NCBI GenBank assembly: GCA_033439265.1
Contig: JAVTVX010000012.1
Span: 9,041,001-9,105,000 of the forward strand
Source of the DNA: Dillenia suffruticosa
Taxonomy: Eukaryota > Streptophyta > Magnoliopsida > Dilleniales > Dilleniaceae
Length of the DNA: 64,000 nucleotides
Direction: 5' to 3'
This document shows positions 35,191-46,569 of this stretch, one piece after another. The notes under the pieces were generated by a model. The model did not search any database and was not told where the DNA came from. It worked only from the letters and a program-made list of their open reading frames with translations. Both the position numbers and the translations under genes were made by a program. Positions within the stretch are counted from its first letter, which is position 1. Each line of letters starts with the position of its first letter.

Positions 35191-35410
35191 CATTTATAGA
35201 CGGTGACATGTACTGACCGTTTTTTATGGCGTATAGCAACACTTGTGACGAAACCGTTAGAAAATATATATATTTTACGACGGTATAATATTATTCGTTA
35301 GGAAAAGTTTAGCAATCGTCAGTAAAAATTAGATAACCATTTGTAAAAACCGATATTGAATTTTCACTGTTATTGTTTGTGGTCAGTAAATATAACACTT
35401 TTAGGGACGA

Positions 35411-37360
35411 TTTGAAAACGGTCAGTATATGACCATTTTTACAGCTATCTAACCATACCGTTTGCATAAATTCTACATTTATGGTAACTCATATATTATA
35501 CAGTTTTTAAAAACTATATTCAATTCAGACACTTATTTTTTGTAGTTAGTAAATAAGGCATAGTTTTAGAAACGGTTTGAAAACAGTCTCGATATGAGTA
35601 CTTTTACTCACTAGTTAAGCATATCGTCTTCATAAGTTTCACACAAATCTGATGATTATTATTTGTGGTTAGTAAATATGACAAGGTTTTAGAGACGGTT
35701 TGAAAAATATCTCTAAATAATTCTTCTTTACTACTAGTTAACCATATCGTGGATATAAGTTGTATATCTATGCTAACTTATTCATTGTACAGTCTTTAAA
35801 ACTTATGTTCAATTTTGACGATTATCATTTGTGGTTAGTAAATATGGCAAAGTGTTAGGGACAGTTTGAAAACAGTTTTGATTTGACTTTTTTTACAGTT
35901 TAGTTAAGCATATCAGTTTCGTAAGTTCTATTCAATTCTGACAATTATTATTTGTAATTAGTAGATATGGTAGAATTTTAGGGACTGTTATTTAACTGTC
36001 TCTATATGTCTATTATTTACTATCTACTTAACCATACCGTTTGCATATGTTCTTCATCTATCGTAACCCAAATTTTTTCCAGTCGCTAAAAATTATGTTC
36101 AATTGAAACGCTCATCTTTTTTTGTTAGTAAATATTACAGAGTTTTAGAAAATATTTGAAAACAGTCTCGATATGACTACTTTTACTTACTACTTAATCA
36201 AATCGTCTTCATAAGTTTCACTCAAATCTGACGATTATTATTTGTGGTTAGTAAAAATGGCAGAGTTTTAGATACAGTTTGAAAAATATCTATAAATAAC
36301 TCTTTTTTACTATCTAGTTAACTATATCGTGGACATAAGTTGTATATTTATGCTAACTTATACATTGTACAGTCTTTAAGACACATGTTCAATTCTGACG
36401 CTTATCATTTGTGGTTAGTAAATATGGTAGAGTTTTAGGGACGATTTAAAAATAGTCTCGATATGACTCTTTTTACAATCTATGTAAGCATACCAGTTTT
36501 GTAAGTTCTATTTAATTCTGACAGTTGTTATTTGTGGTTGGAAGATATAGTAGAGTTTTAGGGACTGTTCTTTAACTGTGTTTATATGTCTATTCTTTAC
36601 TATCTATTTAACTATACCGTCTACATAAGTTCTTCATATTTCCTAACTCATATATTATGCAGTCGTTAAAAATTATATTCAATTGAAACGCTAATCTTTT
36701 ATGGTTAGTAAATATGTCAGAGTGTCTCGATAAGACTATTTTTTATTGCTATTTAAGTATATTGTCTTCATAAGTTATACTCAATTCTGTCTGTCATTAT
36801 TTGTGATAAGTAAATATGACAGAGTTCTAGAGAGGGGTTGAAAAATGTCTCTATATGACTCATCTTTTACAATCTAGTTAACCATACCGTCGAGATAAAT
36901 TCTATATCTATATTAACTTATATATTGTGCAGCATTTAATACATATGTTCAATTTTGACGCATATCATTTGTGGTTAGTAAAAATGACAGAGTTTTAAGA
37001 ACGGTTTGAAAAATAATCTTGATATTTTTCTTTTTTCTGTCTACTTAAGCATACAAATTTTATAAGTTCTATTCAATTGTAAGAGTTATTATATGGAATT
37101 TGAGGGACGGTTTGAAAACGGTCACTATATGACTATTTTTATTGTCAACCTAACCAAACTGTCTGTATAAATTCTACATCGATACGAACTCAAATATTAT
37201 ACAGTCTTTAAAAGCTATGCCCAATTCAGACGTTTATTTTTTGTAGTCAGTAAATATGCAGAGTTTTAGAGATGGTTTGAAAACATTTTCATTATGACTA
37301 TTTTAACTCACTACTTAAGCATATCGTTTTCATAAGTTCTACTCAATTTTGATAGTTATT
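35411..37360. repeat. ~580-bp higher-order tandem repeat in the left subterminal region
   Basis: Related monomers marked by GGTTTGAAAA/TTTAACTG words are spaced 123, 166, 126 and 164 bp, and this pattern repeats. Anchor positions are 35576/36155, 35699/36278/36837, 35865/36445/37005 and 35991/36571/37111. The period is 579-580 bp for the first pair and 540-560 bp for the next, where blocks of about 20 bp are deleted. Monomers share TTTGTGGTTAGTAAATATG, GTTTTAGGGACGG and TTAACCATACCGT. This four-unit higher-order layout is satellite-like. ACCGT words fit CACTA subterminal motifs. Confidence 0.85.
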
Positions 37361-37367
37361 ATTTTTT

Positions 37368-38475
37368 ATGACTACAAAAGCTTCGAAGTCTAATTTGTCG
37401 TTCTGTAGTGTGATCACTGGTATTTCAAAAAGTGTTGGGATAAGTTTAATAAGAGAAAACAGAGTAGAACTAAGTTCGAGGGATAGAAATATAAATCTGC
37501 GAATGCTACAAAGAGCACAATGGATTTTGCAAGATGATGTGTGGGTTCATCCAAAGAACCGATTTCTTAGGGAGGATAGGGAACAAGAAGCAAGCAATGA
37601 AGAAGAATGGAATGAAGGAGGAATTGGTAACGAAGCTAAAGAAGAAGAAGAAGATCAAGGGAATAAAGGAGGAGATAGGAATGAAAATGAAGGAAACGAG
37701 GGAGGAAATGGAGGATGGAATGACTACCATCGGAATGCCAATGACGATGCAAGGTAGAATGATTTGTTTCAATGTATTTATGGTCTGCAAACAGACATTG
37801 GCATGCTTAATGAGCAAGTTGGAGGACTTGGGATGAAAATGCGAGAACATAGGATAGAAATGGGAGAAACGAGGACATAAATGGGTCGACTGAGTAGTGA
37901 AGTGGATGAAATTGAGAGATGACTGTTTGGAATGCAACAATATACATATGAATTTACATATCAGAATGCAGAGCAGTATCGCAAAATGATATGTCAAATG
38001 TTGAATATCAGAGCAGACCTTGGGGCAAATTCCAAATCTATTGAATGCATAAGAGACCATTTGTAGATCAGTAACCCGGTCCGACCTTCATGCTCTGCTG
38101 CTCAGCCTTCTTTATCTCCCAGTCCTGCCACTCAACCTTCTTCCTCTGCCACTCCTACACCACCACATCGCTCTAGCTTTGCCCACCCATTTGTTTTATA
38201 CCCACCTTCTACATTTGGTTTTCTTGCTCCTGATACTCACCCTCGTGCTCTTGACACTCAGTCTAGCCATGACAATCCTGCCCCTAGGCATCCGTTTCCA
38301 ACATTTGGTTCTCCTCACACACCCACAACAACTACCTAGGGTAACACTCCTACCCTATTACTACTTCCAATCCTTTTACCATTGAACAAGTTGTTAATGC
38401 TGTAATAGCAAATCCGGAGTTTTGTATTTTGATATGTTTTGTAATTTTTTTATTCTCATTGTATTTTAATTTGTA
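37368..38475 (+). pseudogene. Accessory transposon gene, copy 3, N-terminally truncated
   Basis: The frame starts at the edge of the tandem array (ASKSNLSFCSVITGISKSVG). It aligns with SNLSYCSMIRAILRNQGISL of copy 1; the next block WILQDDVWVHPKNRFLRED parallels IHENGVWIN there. An acidic Glu/Asn/Gly-rich linker (37590-37740), a degraded coiled-coil region (CLMSKLEDLG, FTYQNAEQYRKMICQMLNI), a proline/serine-rich part (38076-38340: SPSPATQPSSSATPTPPHRS) and a C-terminus with NPFTIEQVVNAVIANPEF follow. The conserved REDFW domain is missing, lost at the array junction near 37364. Several stops. Transposon gene of unknown function lying upstream of the TNP2 remnant. Confidence 0.62.
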
Positions 38476-38940
38476 ATGTAATGTTTAGTTGTATTTGTAA
38501 GTATCTAAATTTTAATTTTCTAATGTAATGATATGTTGTAGTTGTTATGTTTATTAAGAACGTGAGGTTGGTCGTGGTTAAATTTTGTTGATCAACCAAG
38601 TTGTTAGGTCAGTTAGGACAGTAAGAAGTGTTAAACAAAATGTATAAAAAGGGGTAAGCTCTAGAAGAAAGAGGGAAAAAGGATTGATTCCTTAATTTGT
38701 TCCGAGTCTTCTCTTTGTCTCTCTATCTCTCTCCCTATCTGTCTCTATCTCTCATCTTCTCCATCTCTGCAACTCCTTCTTTATGCTCTCCTCAAATTTT
38801 CCTTTCAATCTCTAACCTTTCTTGTATGGCCCCTATGAACTCTATCAGAATGCACAAACCAACCATGCTCTGTTTTGACTTCTTACTCTGTTTTTCGGTT
38901 CCATTTCATGTGTATACTTGCTCTTTTTTTGTCCTGTGCC
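38476..38940 (+). other. CT-rich stretch, possible leader
   Basis: 38690-38800 is TCTCTCTATCTCTC-like. The open frame 38697-39002 is a serine/leucine reading of it with no domain. It lies between the accessory gene and TNP2 remnant. Confidence 0.4.
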
Positions 38941-39310
38941 ACCTGAGCAATGGGTCGCAGGGTGAGCACCCGTGTAAGCCGCTGTGCTTCCGTGTACCAT
39001 AGGCGGATGCCCCTGCTAGCCGCACAAGCCCGGAATCCCTCACAGGCACAATCTCCTCTAATGCGGATGCAGTCTCCTACTCATGCTGCTCCCGCCCAAG
39101 TATAGGCATAAGCCCAGGATCCCCTTTGCGGGCGCAGCCTCCTGATCATGCTGCCCTCGCCCAGGCATGGGCATAAGCCCGACAACCCCTACCGGGCGTA
39201 GCCTCGTGCTCATGCTGCCCCCGCCCAGTCATAGGCATAAACCTTGCAATAATAATCAGCAGTAGTGGCAAGTATGATAAGTAGTGGTATGTCCTAGCCC
39301 ACTGAGGGGG
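38940..39310. repeat. GC-rich ~65-bp tandem repeat island
   Basis: Units containing GGCATAAGCCC, CGGGCGYAGCCTC and CTCATGCTGCCCCCGCCCAG recur near 39106, 39171 and 39235, with a more diverged unit before. It stands out from AT-rich DNA on both sides and occupies the same place between accessory gene and TNP2 as the CATGCGC island at 11895-12120. Confidence 0.8.
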
Positions 39311-41170
39311 CACGAACTCATGAGCATCAGCCCATATGATGTAATTTCCACCGATATTATCCAAAATTGTTCTGTCATTCTCAATAATTTTATATATCAG
39401 TAATAATCAAAGTTATAAATTTTCAAGAAATTATATAACTTGTATAGGTAAACCATAACTTGCCTGGCTTTATTTGGTATGGGTTTTCTTTGTTTCTTTC
39501 ACTTTGTTGAAGTTGTCCTCTCCCCTTCCTTTAATTCCGTCCATTATTCAATACTTTGACTCTATTCTTGCAATAATTTTTATATTATTGATAGTAATAA
39601 TAATAAAATTATTAATATATGCAGACGAGGTTAGATTTCATTACCTTACTCGCACACAAGGATTCCTCTTCTTCTTGTTCTTAGCCACTCCTTTTTTCTT
39701 CTCTTCTGTATCTAGAAACGTAAATAACGTATATTAAATTTCTAGAATTTATAACATAAATTACTAAATCTCAAATCAATTACTAAAATTCCCTAAATAC
39801 TCTAATAACCAATAACCATAAATAAGCTCAAATAAAGGATAAATATATTGGCGGACGAACTTGCAAAAGCCTCATTGTCGGAATAAACTTCCATTTGTAG
39901 TTTTGGTTCGAAATTTTCAAAATATTCAAAAATAATATCTTCAAACATCTGCTCTTGGCCTCTCTGTTTTCAAAAAAATTCATAGATTCTTCTTCTCTGC
40001 CCTATCCTTATCTTCACTCTTCAGTCTTCAGTCTTTACCCCTCTTACTTTTTTCTTCTCCTCCTCCTCGCTCGTTGTCTCTTTCTCCTCCTCCTCCATCG
40101 TTCTCTCTTTCTCGTCCTCCTCCCTCGTTCTCTCCCTCTCTCTGACTCAGTTCTTGTAACAAGTATTCTTCTGCAAATCTAACTTCGACGAACCATCAAA
40201 GTGAGTAATTTCATGGAGAAATGGTAGGAAATGCCGAAAAAAACTGAAATGGTAACAACATGTTACCGAGAAATGCTGATCAATGCGGAGACATTACCAT
40301 TATTTCACCACCATCGGATCAAATGCCTTTCACCGGATCAAATGCCTATCGTTGATGGTGTTCATAGGGTGTTGTACTCGTGGGCGCTGTGAGCTGTGCG
40401 TGCTTTGGAACTCATTTTTGAAAAGACGTGTGAGTGACATGTCTCCTCTTTTGATGACTTTGAATCCCGGCCATTGGATCAAACAAGATAATCAACAACC
40501 AACCCTAACCGTCGATGCTTTGTCCACTAACTTACCATCCGTTACCATGACTTACCATCAATTAATACCAACCATCAATTACCATCAATTACCCCCATCC
40601 ATCAATTGCTATTGCATAATTGCATAATGTCTAAAACAAATATTTTAGTTTCAATTTACTATATTTAATTACTATATCTATGTAATACTATAATCTGTTT
40701 AATTTTATATTTTATATTTAAATAAAAGTATATTTATGTAATTACAATTACTATATCATTAATCTACTATATGAAGATAATGATAATGTTAAGATTAAGT
40801 GAGGAAAGTAGAGTTGGATCAGACAACTGCAATGTACACCAAACATTGCTCTATTAGTGTAATTTACAATATTTGATATTTAATGATTAAATAGTACTAC
40901 ATTATTATTATTAACTATTTTTTGATACTATATTTATTTAATAACAAATTACAAAAAAAGTTTATCCAATTATGAACATGACAATTACTAATTATGAAGA
41001 TGACAATTATTAAAATAACTAAAAAAATCGAGTTTGATTGAATGTCAAATTACAATATTCTGTTTACAAACCAAAAACTTTTTTAAAGAGCAAAATGTGG
41101 CTACAAATACTTTGTACTTATTTAATCTTAACTTTTTGATATATTGATATGGACAAAGCTTCTTGGTGCG
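39311..41170. other. CACTA interior without recognised gene
   Basis: Mixed sequence: a TTCTCCTCCTCC-rich block (40010-40145), a doubled GGATCAAATGCC word (40315-40345), a TTACCATCAATTA tract (40520-40610), otherwise AT-rich. Open frames of 60-114 codons have no recognisable domain. Confidence 0.5.
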
Positions 41171-41174
41171 AATA

Positions 41175-41184
41175 TTGGCGCCAA
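41175..41184 (+). promoter_or_regulatory. E2F-like palindrome upstream of the TNP2 remnant
   Basis: TTGGCGCCAA, a perfect palindrome containing the E2F core GGCGCC. It lies about 165 bases before the TNP2 coding start and matches the paired GGCGC half-sites before the other TNP2 copy (11518-11545). Role inferred. Confidence 0.45.
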
Positions 41185-41341
41185 CACCATATTTCCTTCT
41201 TTTTCTATTTCTTTTTTTTGGGCCAAAAAATCAAATCAAAAATCACAATTTATTTCATATGTCATTTCATTCATTTATTTGACATATACAAATACTTATC
41301 TAATATTTCTATCTTTACTTCTACAAAATAGAAAAAATAAA

Positions 41342-41476
41342 GAGGTAATGGATGTATTCTAAATCAAGAGGTAGTGATGAATATATTGATGGGGTTAATG
41401 CATTTCTTGAATTTGTATCGGCAAATATTCAATCTATGGATGACAAAATATCATGTAACAAGTGATAAAGTATAGT
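41342..41476 (+). pseudogene. TNP2 transposase N-terminal remnant
   Basis: The plus strand reads WMYSKSRGSDEYIDGVNAFL, continuing EFVSANIQSMDDKISCNK then stop. This matches the start of the minus-strand TNP2 at 11330 (WMYSKSRASDEYISRVNIFL). Only the first part of the transposase-associated domain survives; the PCVKC Cys cluster and the catalytic core are gone. The codon before the first Trp is a stop, so the start is also lost. The matching leader upstream supports common descent of the two elements. Confidence 0.85.
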
Positions 41477-43110
41477 AACAAATTATAGGTACTAAATCCC
41501 CAAATTGTATTGTATCAAATCTTGAAATTTTAAATGTACTATTATTTTAGATAATGATACATTATCTATTACATAATTTATTAAGAATATTATATGATAT
41601 AATATTAATTAGTATTAATTTCCACCGGAAATTTTTTCAAAATTAAAGAAAAAATCTTAATTATCAACCGCAAACCAATCGACAACTCTATATACACACG
41701 TTACTAATATTACTACATGTTACTATATATTACAATATATTACTATTTATTACAATCTATTACTATATACTACTATATATTACAACGTTACTATGTGTTA
41801 CTATATATTACTATATATTACAATCTATGGTGTATTTTTTAATTATAATTACTATATACTTAGTATTAAATAACTATCACTATTACATAGTAGTATTACA
41901 TACTACTATATATTATTATATATTAATATACATTACCATACTAGGTTATATTTGTTGGAGTGTCAATATATTATTATCTATTATTATATATTACTATTAT
42001 CCGTATATTACTATTTTATTACATAATCTTGTTCTATTATATTAGTTCATTTTTTAATTACAATTACTATTTTATTATAAATTACTATTATATTATTAAT
42101 ATATACGACTATTATAAATATATTTAATCTAACATTGGCATGCCACTTCTATTACCGATTTTATATAATAAGTTACATAAATAAGAGTAATATTTAAACA
42201 AAACATCTTATCATCAATATTATATGAACTAATAAAATTTCAAAAAAAAAAGGGAGGAATTCTTATTATTTATTCACATTATATAATTTTATATAAATTT
42301 CAAATTAAACGAATGACAATATTAATATTAATTTCAATCTCGATATTCATTTTTACTTTAAATATAGTGTATTAATTAATTAATTAATAAAATTATTCAA
42401 CACCATTGAACTCGATATAAATATATTCTATATATTTCTTTAATTTAATTTACATATAATTTCATTTAATTTGGTTCATAAATATATATTTTGAATAGAT
42501 GGAGATTTTTTAGATATGTGTTATCAGTTTTATTTAATTGTTATTTGTAATTATACATATTAACCGGTGGTAATAAAGTGGTAGCAATTAAGTCATGATG
42601 AAATCTAATTTAAAAAGAATTTAATAATAAATTTTAGATTAAGTGATTTTTTCATTGTTCTAAGTTCTCGACATGAAATTGAAAATTATATCAAATCAAT
42701 ATGCAACAAATCTTACCGATTTAAAAATATAAAAAAAAAAAAAGAAATATATGAAAGAAGAAAAAGGCAGTGGTAAGAATTTTAATTTAAAAAAGGTGGT
42801 AAGAAGTGCGAAAAAAAGGTGGTAGGAAGTGCGAAAAAAAGGTGGGTGCAGAAAAAAAAGAGCGGTACAAAATGATGTGCTTTGTAATTGGATTCTAATC
42901 CAAAAATATTATATTAAGTATGAAATATTTCTTTCCTCAAAGCTCCTTAAACCTTTTACTCTGAAAGCATCTGCTCTGCGAACCAACGTAGCTATGGGAT
43001 GAACTAAACGCCGGATGAATATTGTTACTCAGCATGAAGAATCACAATAATCCTAACAACAAGTTCAATATGAAGAAACCCAATCTTGTGAAAATGTTAC
43101 CCCAGGTATT
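41477..43110. other. AT-rich CACTA interior with TTACTA tract
   Basis: 41690-42030 is dominated by TATTACTATATATTAC words. 42720-42870 has A-rich repeats with three GTGGTAAGAAGTGCG/GTGGTAGGAAGTGCG-like units. No coding homology. Confidence 0.55.
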
Positions 43111-43560
43111 ATTTTAATTTGAGATTTGACATTATCATGGTATCAACTGACAAATTTCATGTTTATTTTTTCAGTAGTTGTGAAGAAATGTAGAAGTCCA
43201 ACACGCTGTCAAGATGTTTGGGATTTAGAAAAAGGACAACGTATGCTGGTTGAAATGAACGAATTAAATCACAACAACGTATGCTGCCATGACGAATGAA
43301 GAGGCCCAAGTTAATCCCACGGGTAATATTTTCTTTTATAACTATTCTTTATATTCTTTATAATGTTATTACATGATTGTATTAACTTCACTTTTTTATT
43401 CATTTTTTTATTGACAGGAAGAAAGTTTGACATAAACTTGTTGCTCACTCCTTTGCTTTGTTTTGGAAATATGGTGGGATTGTGACCTCCAAACTGTAAT
43501 GGTAATATTTTTTGTGATGGAATGAACGTTTTTTGTTTCATTTTGGGTTTCACCAAGAGA
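43111..43560 (+). pseudogene. Possible En/Spm-type second transposase fragment
   Basis: After a plausible splice acceptor (TTTTTTCAG, about 43174) the frame reads VVKKCRSPTRCQDVWDLEKG, continuing QRMLVEMNELNHNN. RGPTxxxxxxxLxxGxKxxVxFNExGQ is the opening of the plant En/Spm Ptta transposase domain (PF03004, recalled). It lies downstream of the TNP2 remnant on the same strand. Only about 35 residues are visible and the rest is lost, so the assignment is tentative. Confidence 0.45.
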
Positions 43561-43879
43561 TGTTTTTTGTTTCATTTTTGTTTCACCCTTTTATTATTAG
43601 TACAAGACATACATGTTATTATGGAACAAGACTCTTTCTTTCCTCTTGGTCTTATATTTATTACTCAATGTAATGTACTACTCAATCTTGGTATGTTAAT
43701 ACAATTCTGTTTAAATTTATAATATTTTTGTAATTTTTTTATACACACTTAAATCATGTGGTGGTGATGACTAATTTTATATCATTATATTTAATATGAA
43801 AATAATCAAGGTGTATTTATTTTAATAATAATATTTTTAAAATAAAAAATAATGAAGTAATCACTCTGACATGCATGTT

Positions 43880-44060
43880 ATTTTCTTACGCCAGGCATGT
43901 ATGCACGGGCCCCTGTGAGGCATATGCTTAAGCCCTTCTTGCGCCCGTCTACCTTACTCTTGACCCTTTCTTGCGCCTGTCCACCCCTGTGAGGCGTATG
44001 CTTGAACCCTTCTTGCGCTAATCCGCCCCTGTGAGGCGTATGCTTGCGCCCGTCCATGAA
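43880..44060. repeat. GC-rich CCCCTGTGAGGCGTATGCTT repeat
   Basis: The word CCCCTGTGAGGCRTATGCTT occurs near 43910, 43984 and 44025, separated by CTTCTTGCGCCCGTC-type sequence. GC-rich island at the inner edge of the right subterminal array. Confidence 0.85.
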
Positions 44061-44069
44061 GTAATTCCA

Positions 44070-45500
44070 GTAACCCATTGTAACACATAGTAAGACACGG
44101 TAAGCGACGGTAACCGATAAAAGTAGTAACATTTTATAACATATGGTAATTGATGATAGATCAATAACATTTCCCAACTCAATCGTAACCCGACAATTAA
44201 AGTAGCAGCATCCAATAACACATGGTAAGCGATATCAAAATCAGTAACTAATCCAACCATAGCCTATCATAAAAGTAGTAACACATAGTAACACAACATA
44301 ACATATAGTAACACATAGTATGGTAACACAAAGTAACACATGGTAATTGTATTTTGTCACTCAATGCTAACTACGTTTCATAACACTTTTCACCCGTCAA
44401 TATTTGGTACCATTTTGTAACTCAATAGTAACCGATCATAAAAAACTAATTTTACTAACACTTTTCTATTGTCAATATTTTAAAACATTTTGTAATTTAA
44501 TAATAACCGACGTTAAAATCAAAAATTTTACTAATACTATTCTACCGTCAACAACCATTTTGTAACTCAGTGGTAACCAATGATGAAGTAATAAGATCTC
44601 CTAACACATGATAAGTGACTATAAAACCACCAATTTGATTAACATTTTTTTACCGTGGACATTATGTATAATTTCATTACTGAATGGTAACCGTCAATAT
44701 TTAGTACAATTTTGTAATTCATTGGTAAGTGTCAATATTTTCTAACATTTTCTATCTCAATAGCAATCGATGCTAATGTTAGTAACATATGGTAACAAAT
44801 AGTAACCGGCCATAAAATCACAATTTTTACTAACATTTTGCACCGTCAATATTTTGTATCATGTGATAACACATGGTGACTGTAACACAGGGTAACATAT
44901 GATAACACATAGTAACTAACGGTGAAGTCACTAATTCTACTAACATTTTCTAATGTCAATATGTTGTGACATTTTGTCACTCAACAATAACTGTCAATTT
45001 TGTAATTTCTTGTAACACTTTTCTACTGTCCACATATTACACAATTTTATAACTCAATAGTAACCGATCATACAACACTAATTTTACTAACACTTTTCTA
45101 CCGTCAATATTTTGTAACATTTTGTAACTCAATGGTAACCGATGATGGAGTAGTAATATCTCCTAACGCATGATAAGTGACTATACAAACTACTAATTTT
45201 ACTAACACTTTCCTATCGTTGACAATTTATATAATTTTGTAACTCAATAGTAACCGTCAATATTTGGTACAATTTTCTAACTCATTTCTAACCGTCAACA
45301 TTTTCTAATATTTTCTATCTCAATCGCAACCGAAGATAAAGGTAGTAACATATGGTAACACATGGTAACCATCACAAGTTTTACCATCTGATAACACATG
45401 GTAATTGACGATATATCACTAGTTTTACCAACTCTATCCTTCCGTCAGTATACATATGTGACATACTCCAACAGTAGCCCATAGCGTCACGATATATCTA
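44070..45500. repeat. TAAC-rich right subterminal repeat array of the CACTA element
   Basis: Units of about 65-75 bp built from ATTTTGTAACTCAATRGTAA, CCGATSATAAA, ACTAATTTTACTAACACTTT and CTACCGTCAATATTTTG. A longer block recurs near 44558 and 45121 (563 bp apart). Differs in sequence from the left array but shares ACCGTC words. Confidence 0.85.
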
Positions 45501-45584
45501 TCCCGACTGGTGTATACCCAACTGAATGTGCTTCCGTTGGAGAAAGTATTGCTGACGGATTTGATGAGTTATGCAGACGGTTTT

Positions 45585-45617
45585 TTACCGTCACCTCAAT
45601 GCTCTAATTTTATAGTG
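45585..45617 (-). repeat. Right terminal inverted repeat of CACTA
   Basis: Ends in TATAGTG; see the left repeat at 35158-35190. Followed by the TAT duplication at 45618-45620. Confidence 0.93.
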
Positions 45618-45620
45618 TAT

Positions 45621-45900
45621 GTTTTGGGAGAAAACTTTCTAACACCTGCTCGTTTTGATACTCATTCATGTTTTAATTTATGAACTCCTTTATTGAAAAA
45701 GTTTGAGTATCATCTGCGATGGAACCCTTGCCTCCTTTAGGAGAGGATAAGAAATCATCTAGCAATCCTTCCAAAAGCTTATGCTTTCTCCATTTCCTAT
45801 ATTCCACTGGACCTAGCATCCGAAAATCTTTTTTCAACTAACTATAGCCCTCCTAATCATCAAGTTCTAATTATTAGCTTTTATTGATGCTAAATGTCAT
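45621..45900 (-). pseudogene. Unidentified minus-strand coding remnant, part 1 (split by CACTA)
   Basis: The minus strand reads GPVEYRKWRKHKLLEGLLDD, FLSSPKGGKGSIADDTQTFS, IKEFIN, then after a stop NMNEYQNEQVLESFLPK up to the CACTA edge. It continues in the same sense at 34441-35154. Family not recognised; charged and Trp-containing composition suggests true coding descent. Confidence 0.42.
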
Positions 45901-46083
45901 GAAAAGAGGGAATTGAGAAAAATTATGTAGTATTCGCTATGTATCAAAAAATACACAAGGCTATAAATATAAACATATATAGTCTTTTAACCACAATAGT
46001 AGTAAATATGTTTAGTATATATAACAAATATATTTTCAATATTCTATAAATATACAGTGGATATTGTATTACAAAAAATAGTA

Positions 46084-46556
46084 TGTTGGAAAAAGGGGTG
46101 GGTACGCCATGTGGGTAGATCCAACCCTTTCCATTTTTTGTTTAAATTTAAAATAAGGGAGGGAGTGGTTATTTTGTAATAACCACCCTCTCAACTCCCC
46201 TCTTACTAATTTTTAAAGAAAAATACTTCTTCTTTTTGAAAATGAATGGACGTAAATTTAAAAAAAAAAAATAGAAGAGAAGCCATTTTCTTTAATATAG
46301 AAGAGAGAGAGTGAGAAAAAAAGAGAGTTTTTTCTCACATTTGAGAAACAAAATAGGGGCTTGAAGAAGGGTTTGACTTAATAATCATTACCACCAAGAC
46401 ATTTGTATTGTGAAAAACAAAAGTAATCCAATTTCGTGACATCTTCTAAACCTGGAAAACCTAATTGTCAGAAAGAAATAAGTGACTCTAATCTAATTTA
46501 AATTCAGGAATTTCCATATGTGAAAAATCATTTGTTGATTTGTTTTTAAAACTTCA
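46084..46556 (+). repeat. copia A 5' LTR
   Basis: TGTTGGAAAAAGGGG...ACTTCA, 473 bases; aligns with 53180-53655 (for example CCAACCCTTTCCATTTTTTG and AGGGGCTTGAAGAAGGGTTT in both). Confidence 0.9.
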
Positions 46557-46557
46557 T

Positions 46558-46569
46558 TGGTATCATAGC
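46558..46569 (+). other. copia A primer-binding site (tRNA-iMet, one mismatch)
   Basis: TGGTATCATAGC against the canonical TGGTATCAGAGC; one base after the LTR end. Confidence 0.85.

Larger units (their letters stand above)
35158..45617 (+). mobile_element. Delimited 10.46-kb CACTA (En/Spm) transposon with 3-bp target duplication
   Basis: The left end starts CATTACAAAATTAGAGC at 35158. The right end, reverse complemented from 45617, starts CACTATAAAATTAGAGC. Over the first 33 bases 30 match, all differences being C/T. The three bases outside both ends are TAT (35155-35157 and 45618-45620), the size expected of CACTA duplications. Inside are subterminal repeat arrays at both ends, a truncated accessory gene, a TNP2 remnant and a possible second transposase fragment, all on the plus strand. 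No intact transposase is present, so it is non-autonomous now. Confidence 0.92.

Noticed and set aside
43878-44260. Minus-strand frames of 99 and 80 codons
   Set aside because: Translations of the CCCCTGTGAGGCGTATGCTT GC-rich repeat and adjacent TAAC array.
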